Source: Lepisosteus oculatus (lineage: Eukaryota; Chordata; Actinopteri; Semionotiformes; Lepisosteidae). From it: a stretch of DNA of 64,000 nt. This document shows positions 11,250 to 22,937 of the stretch, one piece after another. The stretch is from assembly GCF_040954835.1 (NCBI RefSeq), contig NC_090723.1, positions 2,242,001-2,306,000 of the forward strand, written 5' to 3'. The position numbers were made by a program, and so were the translations under genes. Position 1 is the stretch's first letter. Every line of letters starts with the position of its first letter. The notes beneath the pieces are model-generated. The model was not told where the DNA came from. It did not search any database and saw only the letters and a list, made by a program, of their open reading frames with translations.

Positions 11250-14200
11250 ATGTCCGAGGGCAGCCCTCCCCCGGCCCTCTCCGGCGAGGCCTTGTCGCAC
11301 AGGCTGAGGGAGCTGGAGGAGGAGCTGGGCAGGCTGAGAGCCCAGCTGGCGGAGAGGGGGCCAGAGGGCGACGGGGCGAAGGGGGCGGGCCCCCCGCAGG
11401 GCGACGGGCGAGCCGAGGAGACCCCGGGGCAGGTGGGAGAAGGCGCCGGGAAGACTAGGAAGAAGGGGAGGGCCTTCGATTTCGCAGCTCACCCCCGGCG
11501 GCACGTGGCTCTGCGGCTTGCCTACCTGGGCTGGGGTTACCATGGCTACGCGTGCCAGGAGAACACGGACAACACTGTGGAGGCCAGGCTGTTCGAGGCC
11601 CTGGTGAAGACCCGCCTGATCAGGGACCGGCAGAGCTCCAGTTACCACCGCTGTGGGCGAACGGACAAAGGCGTGAGCGCTTTCTCTCAGGTACTGCTTT
11701 GTGCCCTGTGACTAATCTGAGGACGAGCTGCACTGCTGAAATACATGGAGATAGTTTTTGAATTATTCTCATATTGGAACGACCTGTGGCCTTCTTCTCC
11801 ATGTAATCGGTGCCTTGTGAAGTTTGAAATTACAGAAATGTAAAGAGGGTCGTCTGCAATTTGTTTCAATGTGGCACAAAGAAAGCTGATCCTTTGTGTC
11901 TTTCCATTTTTAAAGCGTCATCGGTGTAAAAAGGCATTCCTTGTGTTTGGTATTAAGAATATCAGGATTTGTTTTCTTGACTTTTAATAGGAACTATAAG
12001 CTCTGTCGTGTGTCCCTGGGGATGCATAGCCGAGTTGAAATTAACTACAGAATGAATAGGCTACGCCTTTTATTGAGGTCTTTGACTGTTTTTGAAACAT
12101 ACTGTAACACCTAGGAAATGTTTCAAACAAAATCTGTTTTCCAGAAACTAAACAAAGGCTTTCCCTCAGTAATACCTCTGTTTGGATGACAGACTGGGTG
12201 ATTAGTAAGGTGTACGGACAGTTTGGCAAAGAGTGTTGGATCATACTAAAACTGTATGGCAAAACCTGCCAGGTTTCAGCTTTGCTCAATTATGCTTCAT
12301 TGAGAACAGCTGTGTCTTCTTTTCAGGGCTTTATCAGATTCCTCACTTCTTCCATGGGGCCCAATTCAAACTTCACAAGGCATCTTTGGGTTTCATAGAT
12401 CACTGAGCACACCTCTGCCCCCAAACCCTCCAGGCATTTCACAGCTGTCGTGCCACTTTAGAAAGCAGTAGTGGAAAAATTGAAATAACCACCATTTCAT
12501 AGAGCACCATCTGGAGCTTAAACTGCAGCCACGGGATTTAGGATTACATAAATCATACAAACGGGAAAACAAATTTCAGTCTTAAACCTACTTAACTCCT
12601 GTGTAGAAAAGCATCTTCAATGAGCAGTTAGCACTGGTGAGAACTGACCCAGGTGTGAGTGTGTCTGTCTGGCCTCCGATGACCAGGTGTCCCGGTCCAG
12701 CCTTGCTCCTGTTGCTTGTCAGGATAGGCTGCTGCTCCCCCAAAACCCTGAATTGGATGAAGTGGTTAGGAAATGGATGGATGGTCTATTTGGAATGAAA
12801 AAATACACAACATCAGGGTCTTCCAGGACACATATTGAGAACCACTGCAGTAAGAGATTCCAACACAGCATCAGTCCAGGATTTGAAAGTCATCAGTGCC
12901 TCCAGCTTTCCAGCTTGTTTCTGTGTGCATTCCAGGTGATCTCCATCGATCTGCGCTCTACACAGTTCTGTGGGGGGTTGGGGGTGATCCCACCAGTCCA
13001 GGGCGCTGTCCCGAACACCAAGGACACTTCGAGCTCAGCAGAGTTGCCCTACGTCAAGATCCTGAACCGGGTGCTGCCCCAGGACATCCGGGTGCTAGAC
13101 TGGGCGCCGGTGGAGACGGGTTTCAGCGCTCGCTTCGACTGCCAGTCCAGGACGTACCGCTACTATTTTCCCCGCGGAGACCTGGATGTCGAGCTGATGG
13201 CGGCAGCGGCCAAACGGTGGGCAGAGCTGACTGGGGTTTCCTCTGCAGAGCCGATGAGGGGGTGATGTGGGCAAAGACGTTCTTTTGCCAGCAGGTCTCC
13301 AGCCAACACAGGTGACCAGAGGAAGTGAGAGGCCACTGCCCTGATTGAGCTGATGAGAAAATTTAGGGAGATGAAGCTGAGGAAGTCTTCCTTCCAGATT
13401 AACGGGGACAACGGGGTTAGCCTGATCCTTACAAAGTGTGCTGTGGCCTCTTTGTCCCATGGAGTTAAGGTTTAATGTCTTATCTGAGGGACAGCACGTC
13501 CTGCCTCTTAGCGTCCCCTGTCTCCATAGTCTGGCATGAGTTTGGAGCTCCACCTGCTGGTCCACAAACATGACTTTGCTTTGAGGTCTCCTAACCCGCT
13601 TCTAATCCCAGTCCTGTTTAGCTTCTGAGGTCTGACAGGTGAGGCTATGTGATAACGGCTGTTTGATTCACATCCTTGTTCTGCAGCTATGAAGGCACGC
13701 ATGACTTCAGGAACCTGTGTAAGATGGATGTGGGCAATGGGGTTCTTCAATTCCAGAGAACTATCCTGTCGGCCACCGTCCGACCTGCCCAGCCACACCA
13801 CCACATGTCCTCTGACCCGTATGGCCTCTACGTGTTCGAGGTTAAAGGACTGGCCTTCCTCTATCATCAGGTGAGTGGAGCAGGAAATGTTTGACCCTTC
13901 TTCTAGAATTTTACCTGTTGCAATGTGAAATGGGGAATATTCTTGCAATGCCAGAGAAATCAATTTCCTGCAGAAAATCATTGTACAGTAGCTCCATGGC
14001 CCCTGTCTAAGCCTTGCTTTTAAAACTTTGATACAGCTGACATCAGGTTCCCAAGAGCATAAGAAAGGCCAAACAGCCTCCTATCCTTTTTAATATATCG
14101 AGCATGTTTGAATGCTGATGTATATTAGATCCCAGGTTCTCAGCTGTTTCTTGAAAGAAATTAACGCTCTGTCTTCAACAACACGCCTGGGTAGCTTGTC

Positions 14201-15465
14201 CAAGATTCCCACAAGCCTTTGTGTAGATAAATGCTTTTTGACAACAGTATGTCAGTGCTGTTGAGGATTTTCAGTGATGATATGATTACATTTTTTTTCC
14301 TTTGGTATGTTTATTCTGTATTCTACAGGTCCGTTGTATGATGGCCATCCTTTTCCTCATTGGACAGAAACTGGAAACCCCAGATGTCATTGACCAGTTA
14401 TTAGATGTTCAGAACAATCCCAGAAAACCCCAGTACAGGTGAGGGAAGATTGGATGTGGCGAACTCTTTTGCAGGCAACCCAGAAGAATTTAATAATAAT
14501 AAAACATAGTTGCACCACAGTCTTGTCTAGTTTGAACTGTATATGACCCACTGAAGCTCAACCCTTTTCAGTCCATTGCACTGCATAATTTTGCCACATT
14601 TGGTTCATTCCTGTAATTGAGAGGTATTGAGAGGGTGAACACTGGTAGGGCTGCATGTTGAATACCCTCCTATTTTGGGTATTAAGTGTTCAGCACAGAG
14701 CATGTGAAAGGAGGTCCTGTTTGAATGCAGCCTCAGACTGATGTTGTGTGTTTCAGCATGGCGATAGACTACCCCCTGGTTCTGTATGACTGCCACTTTG
14801 AGGGACTGAGCTGGCAGGGTGAGAGCGATGATCTCGCCCACTCGGTGCTCTCCAACCTGCAGCAGCACTGGACGCAGATGGCTGTCAGGACACAGCTTAT
14901 CCATGACATGATCCAGGGCCTGCAAGAGAGAGGTCAGTGGGTCCATCTGTTTTAATCACTGTCATTGGTCAAGCCCACATCCGTCGTTATAGGAGTTGTT
15001 TAACTTCTCTGGTCAATGTCTAAATTGTTTGGTGAGATTGAGCTGAAATCATGGTTGGGACGAAAAGCTGAAAGCTCAGTGACCCCTGAGGACTGTTGTG
15101 TGGCTGTAGTTAAAGTTCCTTTTCTGGATTCCTGAAATACTGAATTCCGACATCCACCTTGTACATTTGTTTTGAGTGTTTGGCAGCTGCGGAAGCATGC
15201 AGGAACGTGACCTGTTTTTTGTGTTGTGGTGCGTCTCTCTCTTTCAGGAGAGACTTCCTTTCAATCTTGTTGGCTCCTGGAAGGCTCCCGACAACGGAAC
15301 TACCGCCCCCTGCTGGACAGGCCTCGCTGTGAGAGTCTGGAGTCCAGGATAGAGCATTTTGTGAAGAGAGGCCGCCTGGAGCGAGGGGAATGTCAGAATG
15401 GAGAGGAAGTGCTGCAGAGAGGCAAGAGACCCAAACATCAGCACAGCCTGGAGCAGCCCAACTGA
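11250..15465 (+). CDS. PUS3: tRNA pseudouridine(38/39) synthase 3 (six coding exons)
   Basis: Coding exons 11250-11690, 12936-13216, 13687-13870, 14329-14438, 14757-14932 and 15248-15465. All have GT-AG borders, phases close, and they give 469 residues (human about 481). The TruA-family enzyme isomerises uridine at tRNA positions 38/39 in the anticodon arm. Residues 17-40 are a predicted coiled coil, followed by a Gly/Ala/Glu-rich linker. The catalytic motif [10 protein letters not shown] puts the nucleophile at D139. RTYRYY (Y221) and FLYHQVR (to R304) are the other TruA signatures. [14 protein letters not shown] and the C-terminal [20 protein letters not shown] match PUS3 rather than PUS1 or PUSL1. 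The segment after residue 398 is shorter than in human. The ATG at 11250 opens the frame 29 bases after a likely 3' splice site. Exon 1 is very GC-rich. SINE and CTCF-like sequences sit in its introns. Confidence 0.93.
12640..12785 (+). repeat. tRNA-derived SINE 3' half, in PUS3 intron
   Basis: Contains GGTGTGAGTGTGTCTGTCTG, CAGGATAGGCTGCTGCTCCC and the tail AAGTGGTTAGGAAATGGATG, in the order seen in the other copies. The tRNA-like head is absent. It lies in the intron between PUS3 coding exons 1 and 2 (11691-12935), which otherwise shows nothing recognisable. Confidence 0.75.
13546..13562 (-). promoter_or_regulatory. Possible CTCF site in PUS3 intron
   Basis: GCTCCACCTGCTGG on the plus strand is a close match to the reverse complement of the CTCF core (GCGCCACCTGCTGG pattern). 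It lies in the intron between coding exons 2 and 3 (13217-13686). Motif evidence only. Confidence 0.3.
15303..15317 (-). promoter_or_regulatory. Possible CTCF core inside PUS3 last exon
   Basis: CCGCCCCCTGCTGGA is a very good match to the reverse-complement CTCF core, but it also encodes the conserved residues YRPLLD of PUS3. Selection on the protein could therefore explain it entirely. Confidence 0.2.
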
Positions 15466-15790
15466 ATCATCTCTCCATTCCTGTAGAAGAATAATGGAAA
15501 TGAAGGGACACTGAGAAAATGAACTCAGAGACGACTTTGTTTTAATTTTCTTTTCTTTTTTTTAATGACTGGATTTATTTTTAAAGCTAAGAGATGCGTC
15601 TGCTATAAGGCCCCGTTGAGTCACAGATGGAGCAAGGAACCCATCTCATTATGGTAATGATGAGGATACTACTCCATTTAAAAAATAAATTGTAGAATCT
15701 GAAATGGATTTCTGATTTCAGCAGGCAGGAAAAGTGAAATGGACTTTCAAAATAAACTGGTGTAAAACAAGGGACATCTAATTTGTTTTC
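15466..15790 (+). other. PUS3 3' UTR with polyadenylation signals
   Basis: Follows the PUS3 stop. AATAAA occurs at 15684-15689 and again at 15751-15756, the second followed by GGTGT-type sequence. Either could define the transcript end. A SINE begins just after. Confidence 0.6.
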
Positions 15791-15970
15791 ATAGTATCCA
15801 TCCATAATCTAACAGCTTTATCCAATACAGGGTCTTGGGGGAGACAGAGGTTGCTTGTCAGGACCACAGGTGTAGGGAGGGGGGACACCAGTCCATCACA
15901 TGGCACATGCACACACACACACTCACAACAGGGCCTGTTTTTCTTGAAGCCAATTACCCAACTTAATGTA
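15790..15970 (-). repeat. tRNA-derived SINE, minus orientation, 3' half
   Basis: On the plus strand it begins with the tail complement ATCCATCCATAATCTAACAG, then CTTTATCCAATACAGGGTC, an (AC)n stretch and the AAGCCAATTACCC block. The head is missing. It lies immediately downstream of the PUS3 transcript end. Confidence 0.75.
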
Positions 15971-16289
15971 TAAAAACCGAAGACATGATCATTGATTATA
16001 GAAAGCAACTACCAGCTACAGAACCAGCATTCGTGGAAGAGCCAGCAGTGATTGTTCTCCCCTAAGAAAACTGCTCTTTCAATGACTTTATTCTGTAGAC
16101 CTTTCATTGAGTCTGCCCTTATATTCACTGGAGATTCACCTGGTTTGGTATCCTTAATATACACACAATGAAAACAGGCTGAGCAGGATTGTGAAGGCAG
16201 CCAGCAAAATTGTTAGTGCACTACTGCTACTGCTGTCAGACGTTTACATTAAACAAACAGGCCATTATATTCATTGACAGTCACGGTCT

Positions 16290-16465
16290 TTGACTTTCAG
16301 GTCTTGGGGTCCTGGATTTGTTTCTAGCCCAAGAAACATTACATTTTGAGTTTGCATGTTCTGCCTGCATCCTGCTGGCGATTGTTAGTGTCTAAATTAT
16401 CCCTGTGTACTTGTGTGTGCACTCTGGGATAGACTGGCATCTCATCCAGGGAAAATTATGTAGCA
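16290..16465 (+). repeat. tRNA-derived SINE fragment, diverged
   Basis: Recognisable words are GGTCTTGGGGTCCTGGATT, GAGTTTGCATGTTCTGCC, GTGTGTGCACTCTGGGATAG and ACTGGCATCTCATCCAGGG. The middle and the tail are degraded. The surrounding PUS3-MEIOC intergenic DNA (15970-17140) shows no gene. Confidence 0.55.
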
Positions 16466-16589
16466 ACCATATGCAAAAGGGGGTGACAAAACTGAACGAA
16501 GTAATTACAAACCAGTAAGTGCTACATATATTATATGCTAGGTTATTAAACTATAAATCAGAATAAGAGCATTACTTCTATTGCAGTAA

Positions 16590-16700
16590 AACTATCGCAT
16601 CGTCCAGGTGGGGCTACACATTGGTGGGGTCCCCGTACCTGTAAAAACAGTGGACAGCCCGGAAAAGCGCTATATACAGTAAGTATAAAGATGTAAAAGT
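16590..16700 (+). repeat. 5S-headed SINE family, 3' end fragment
   Basis: Carries ATCGTCCAGGTGGGGCTACA, CCCCGTACCTGTAA and GAAAAGCGCTATATA, matching the 3' third of the 7095-7440 copy in order and orientation. The head and body are absent. Confidence 0.65.
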
Positions 16701-17174
16701 CATAAATACAAGCATATTAGAACATATGCCTACTAGATTTTCAGAAGGCTTTAGATAAGGTCCCACATAAAAGATACTCAAATTGCAACACGTAGGCTTT
16801 CAGTGGTAATGCATAGTAAAATAAAAATAAATAACTTGATGCTCCAAGAGATGTACTCTAGTTTGTAACAACCTTTAAGATCTGAGCCTCTCAAGAGTGC
16901 TCCAGATGCAGCTTTATCCATAGCATAGACTTAATTTCTCATGGCTGGAAAGCCAAGCGTAGTTTTTAACTCAAGATGACAGATTTCCGATTGTCCTCCG
17001 AGTTTATTTCCACTCAGCGGGGATTGGAGGTTCAGTCTTTAAAAGTCTTCAGTGTCTCTTTTCCTCGGGGAAATTATATATATATCTCGACATAATTTTA
17101 CCATAAATGTTATTTTAATTTTTTTTTTTATCGTTTATTGTTGCTTCAACGTGAATCGTGCTGGTTAGAGCAGC

Positions 17175-17300
17175 CTCAAGGCGCCAACTGCCGTTGCGCA
17201 ACTCGACTCGCGACACCATTGGTCGGGCAGTTATTTGGTTTCGTGTCAGTTGGGTGGCTATAAAACGGAATTACAGTCCTTTCCGACCTTTAAACAGTGA
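17175..17300 (+). promoter_or_regulatory. MEIOC core promoter: TATA box, CCAAT box, E2F-like site
   Basis: TATAAAA at 17259-17265 places the transcription start near 17290, about 230 bases before the MEIOC ATG. ATTGG (inverted CCAAT) is at 17218-17222. GGCGCCAA at 17180-17187 is, on the other strand, TTGGCGCC, an E2F-type site. The segment is locally CpG-rich in an AT-rich setting. The factor assignments are motif matches only. Confidence 0.5.
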
Positions 17301-17518
17301 AAGACACTCGAATATGATTTAATTCGTTCTTCGACTATATTTTAGAGTTGCCTAAAGTGTATTGACCGGCCTCGGCTGCCTCTCTGCCGTGCCCTGGAGT
17401 TGCGCAGTCGGTATTTCGCGGCCTGGGGCGTCCGTCACCTTCTGCGCTGTGATCGCGATTTCCAAAAATATATGTATATACACACACAAGAGGGAGCTGA
17501 ATTTGGCGAGAGTTAACA

Positions 17519-20500
17519 ATGGAGGTGAGTAGATGGACTCTGTTGAAATAAAGTTAATTATGACGTCTGCGGTAAGTTTGACGTTTGCCGCATTTTTGGA
17601 TTCTGATTAAATCGGTTATTTAACGTTTTCAGCGGAAAAATAAATCGTAGAGTTGTATGGTGGACGGTGCAAACAATAACTATCTTATTGTGGTTTAGTG
17701 GCGAAGTATTTGAGGTGTTTACTATAAACAAATAACTGCAGTGATACAATGTACATAGTAGACTGTTGAGTGTGTGCCCTGTTATTTGTTTCTAATTTCC
17801 GTTTGGTGTCATCCCGTTAGTTTTAGGTGTACGTTTTTTCCCCTCTATCGCACTGTTAGCAATAGTTCGTCATCGTTGTAGGAAAACTTTTAAAATGTTA
17901 CTTTGTGAAGTTGCGTCATAACGTCGTGTATAGTCTTCGTTTTCGCTGTCACAAGCCACGGGGCCGTTGCTCGTACCGGTTTATGCGTCTTTTTAACGTG
18001 CAAGGAGCGGCTTGGATTATTAAACTGCTCAAGAATAGTTTACATGTCCGGCTCAAGTTAAAGGAATGACGGCAACACGTCAGCCCTGCTCGAAAAGGAG
18101 TCACTTCAAAAAAAGAAATGGCAGTTCAGAGCTGCAGCAGTTGACTTTTTTACTTTGAGACGCACTATCCAGCAGAGGAGCAGCTCATTTTATTCTGAAA
18201 TCACCAGAATCACCACGATTGAGCACAGGTGGAGGGTGATTAGCTTGTTGTGTGATGTGGGATGCAATTGGTGACACCAGAGCTAATATGCAATTGGTGT
18301 TACGAGGGGGTCCGTGCACCAGCTCCTGTATCCAGCTCGTTTTTCTAGGCTTTGATTTGAAATTACTTTTCAGAATGTTTGCGCCAAAGTTTTTCACTTG
18401 GAGGTTATGTACTATAATGTGTAAATAAAGGTAAGGTCAAATAAATTCTGATTTATTGTGTTTTGATTTCAGACTGTCAGGCCACAAAATGTGTTATTTT
18501 GGAAAGGGTGTGTCAACGTCCTATAGGCATTGTGCTGTTGCTGGGTGCCATTGATTAGCATTAATGCCTTCCAGGACTGGGGTCCTGGGTTGAATTCCTA
18601 GGGTGATACGTGTGTGGTGTTTGTATATCCTCTCTCCATTGATTTCTGCTGTGTGCTCCGGTTTTCTCCCACTGTCCACGACATACTGTACTGGTAGGTT
18701 AATTGACTTCTGGGAAAACTCTCCGTGGTGTGAGCGTGTGTGTTTGTGCCCTGCTTTGCCCTGCATTGATATGCTGTTACAAGTGATCCAGACAGGGGGT
18801 AACACTGTTCTTTCACAGGCTGTAGCTGATGTTTTGCTGTCTGAGGGCTATACTGGACAAACTACACCGTGGACAGCACCTGGGGACACATACAAACCAC
18901 TTGAATATGGCCAGGGCTATGCTGGCAACAGGTATACAATTTGTCTAAATGATCTGTATGGAAATAATTATAATCCTGCTTTACTGAAGTTAACTAAAAT
19001 ATCAGGGTCTTAGAATACGTCTCACATTCTTAGATTTTTTCATGAATAAGATTTTTTCTTGTGGAACCAAATTTATTAATTTCTGATCACCATAATGGGG
19101 AGAATTGTGCCACAGGCTTTCTGTACAGTTTTGTTTTTTATTAAAATTTGGAATATATTCATTCAGTCTAATTAAAACTGGATCAATACAAATTACTTTA
19201 AAATACATATTATTATATCCTTTGGGAATCTCATATGACAGTCATATAATAATCAAATGACAAATGTTACTGAAAGCTGTATTCTTTCAGTTCATTCTGA
19301 CATTTTAAAATGAACTCTTGCATGTGTTGTGTGTTTTAGAACATCCCCCATTCATGTATGCTGTTCAGTTAATATGGATAAAATGATTCAGAATCTGTAA
19401 TTTTGTGATCCGGATTATTTAATTTGAATAATTTTGACATTACTTTCAGATGACATTGTGACATTACTTTTTATACAGATTACAAATATTCATGGTTACA
19501 AAATCTGTGTATTATGGCTTATTAAATCAAAACAAAAGATCCAATAATGTCCAAAGAATAATAGTATCCTACTATACAGGACTGTTGCTGTTTTCCTGAA
19601 GTTTATTTTTAAATGTAAAGTGTTTCTGAATTATCATCCCTTTCACAGATATTTTGCAGAGGAAAACTGTTGTGGGACTGATGCAGATCTTTATGGATTG
19701 GTGTCAAACATTTTACAAGAGTCAGATAAGATGGATGCATGTTTTGGAGAGGAGTAAGTACTTGTGGTGCTGGAGATTGAATAATTAATCTGGTGATTGA
19801 ATATCAGGTTTTTAACATTTCTTCTGTATCTCTGTAGGTCACCAGCCACCAGTGTAAGACATATTTGGTCTTCAAATTCAAAGGACATTTTCCAGCAAGA
19901 CATACATGCTGAATCTAAAATGCACTTGAATTCATCCTATTTACAAAGTCCAGGATATGAAGAATTACAACCAAAAACCGAGCTGCATCGGCAAATAAAT
20001 GTGTGTGGTTTTACAGATCAGTGGCTTCCTCCCTCAAGCAGTGGAGAAACTACACTTTCTTCTCAGGTGACTTCTCATAAAATGCAGTCACCAGTTTTGT
20101 TAAATACCCTTTTCACAAAAAACAAAGCTCCAATTGTGCGGAGGGACTCTGACCCAGACAAGTTGAACATGGATCCTTATTCTGAATATTCAAGCTGCTG
20201 TAGCTCAGTAACCAACAAAAGCAAGAGGATTGACATGCAAGAAGCGAATAAAATAGCTGTTAATGTGCAGACGGTGCCTGTTGGTGAACATGATTTTTAT
20301 AGAAATGAGTTCCAGCCTCAACAAACTGGACAGAGATGGTGTAAAGACAAAGTATCAAACAGCCAGAGTTATAAATATTACAAAATTCTTGCACCCAACA
20401 ATAAAAAAATGCAGTACAGGAAAGAACTGAATGGGGAATGTGGAGAGCACGGTGATGCTCTCAGTACGGTTGAGGTGCAGACACAACATAGTTGTGGCTC

Positions 20501-22937
20501 AAGGGATTGTCTGGATTTGAACACTGAGTACTTCAGTCACGGGGATACTTTTTTTGGTTCTCTTCGTACATTCTTCTCTTTCCAGAATATACACGTACCG
20601 CCAAACTGTCAGAGCGAGCAGCCCTATTACAAGTTTACAAGCCAGAGTCAGATGGGTGTAAATGTAGAAGGGCTGAGAAGGGGAACAGGAGACGAGGGAT
20701 TGGAATTACAGTCCACTAAGAGCAGAAAACATAAAAGTCTTCCCAGCTATGGAGTTTCCTTTCAGCACAGTGGTGCTTGCAGGGACGCTGAGCAGGATAT
20801 GAATAGCCAGCATGAGGGAGAAATGAAACAAAACATTCTGAATCGTAACCTTGATGTTATGGAAGGTGTACATAGATTCCAAAGGCTACTCAGTGGAAGC
20901 AGACGTACCTGTATGATTCACCCAGGAAAAACACCCCAAGAATTTTTCTTCCCAAATTTGTATGCAGTGGGTGAGAATAGGCAAAATAAGTCCTGCTCGA
21001 ATCTTAACTCAAAAATGTCTTCCTCACAATCCACTGTTCCTCATGGTAGCTCTGTTTCTCTTTTTGATCATCATAATGCGCTACCAGACAATGAGTTCAA
21101 TCAGTTTTACCCCACTGCTAATGGCAAGAATGGGGATATTCCTTTACCTGGCAGAACTCCAACTTTTACATTCAATGGATTGAAGAAGAAGTGGTGTGGT
21201 CCTTTAGGCCAGCTCCATCTTCATTTTGTGGAATGTTATGAACAGCAGAGATTGCTAGAAAAAGAGAGAAAAAAGGTAAACATTGTATAAATTGTTTCTT
21301 TTATTATATACCTGTATGATATCAACAAATCCATATAACCAAACTAAATTGGTGGGAAACATAAATCCAATACATTAAAGAATGAACTTTAAAGTGCCAT
21401 TGATATTCTCCTTTTTTAGCAGAATACTGAATTATTCTAACTGGTCAGTACATCTTTTTTTGTAGAAAAGATGGACTTTAGATCATTGAGTCTCCTTCAA
21501 AAGACATAACACAAATGATTTATGGACAGGAATTAAGGTTTAGTTGTATGTTTATTCTGCTTCACCCTCGTGAGCTTTAGTGATCAAGTTTCACTCACTG
21601 TGGAGCTTTTAGAATTTACGAATCTAGCCACCTTACTTCTCCTTGATGTCCATGAGCAGTAGATTACTTGGTAAATTTGTTATTTGTGTTTTTTAAGCAT
21701 GCTGATTCATAAAATATTTTCATTTAAAAAATACTCAAAAGTTATGATAAAATTGTTCTTTGTGGTTCTTCTTCCTTTTCTTAACAGACTGAAAACGTTC
21801 TTGCTGGGAGCTATCCAGGGATGAGAATCTCGGCTGTTAACAGCAGCTCCTTTCCAAATCATCTCCCTAATACTTTACACATCCATAATCTTATTGTGGA
21901 CCTGTTGAATGAGATAACAGAGGTTTGTTCCGTGTAACACCCTTAAGTGTTTTTTATTTCATGAGGAATAACAACTTCCAAGAAACAGACACTTTGGGAA
22001 TGTTGATTGAGTATTTTTCTTTTAACCTTGTCTTTCACCAAAGAGAAGATTGCACTGGAATATAAGCTATAAAAATGAGACTTTAACCTTTAATCACTTA
22101 ATTTACAACATTGATTCAACCAATAATTGAGTTTGTTGTTTGTTTTTCATAAGGTTATAGGCCTTTTAAGAAAAATGGAGCATCTTATTGGCGTCCCTTT
22201 GCATGCTAATATCAATGCTGCACTTGAAGAACATCTTGAAGTTATTGATGAGGCACAGCAAAGGATGGAATTAATTCACTCATCAAATCAGCAGCTGAAG
22301 GGACCTCCAAGATTCAGAGAAGATAACGGTATTAAAGACTCCAGTGACATTTAATGTGGGAAAATAGTCTAAGATCTAATTTGTATAATATAAATCTATC
22401 ATTACAGTTATATGAATTGGAAGTCTAAATGGGATAGTTTAGGTATTGACCTTTCAATTTCCTTAGTTTATTTTTTTTAAACTGCGTTTATACATGTTTG
22501 TTAATCCTGTTATTTTGACATCATCTGGAAACTTTTCAGGTTTACTAACTATACCAAAATCATTTCAAACATATCCAAGTTAGTCCCAGGAACACAGAAT
22601 CCATAGAGAAATATGAACCAGATGACAAAAATGGAAACTTAGGCCTTTGAAAGAGCTGGGTGAGAGGAAGCAGCCTAGCCATGTTATCAAATATAATACT
22701 ATTTGCTCTTTTAAGAATCACCTGGACAAGATCCAGTATCAGCTATAAATGAAACAAGCCTGAGAAAATCTTTGACTTTTCTGTTTTATTATTCTTATAT
22801 AAAAATGTATTTGTTTTGTTTTTCCTCTTTTAGATATATTGCTTCTGGCTGCAGCAGTGAAGAACATGGGTTTGGCTACAAGAAAGTCCCGCACAGCTCT
22901 TTGGTCTGCACTGCAAATGACGCTGATACAGATTTGA
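17519..22937 (+). CDS. MEIOC: Meiosis-specific coiled-coil protein MEIOC (seven coding exons)
   Basis: Exons 17519-17524, 18819-18931, 19649-19753, 19838-21275, 21788-21922, 22154-22328 and 22834-22937. GT-AG throughout, phases close, giving 691 residues (human about 950). In mammals MEIOC partners YTHDC2 to stabilise the meiotic programme in germ cells. Exon 1 encodes only Met-Glu. Residues 54-72 hold the conserved DLYGLVSNILQESDKMDAC patch. Residues 76-526 are low-complexity, Ser/Gln/Asn-rich and probably disordered, nearly all in the 1,438-nt exon 4. The conserved C-terminal domain spans about 527-691: WCGPLGQLHLHF (from W527), ECYEQQRLLEKERKK, the helical VIGLLRKMEHLIG and VPLHANINAALE blocks, and RKSRTALWSALQMTL at the end. 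The exon 2 donor (GTATAC) is weak. The family call rests on the C-terminal domain and on the CCDC43 neighbour, which is shared with the human locus. The shorter length is mostly in the middle. Confidence 0.88.
18535..18775 (+). repeat. tRNA-derived SINE in MEIOC intron 1
   Basis: It has GGGGTCCTGGGTTGAATTCC (B-box region), CTCCGGTTTTCTCCCACTGT, GGTTAATTGACTTCTGGGAA and a GTGTGAGCGTGTGTGTTTGT block, in family order. It ends within about 45-60 bases of the exon 2 acceptor at 18818 and lacks the usual 3' tail. The rest of intron 1 (17525-18535) shows nothing recognisable. Confidence 0.75.
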
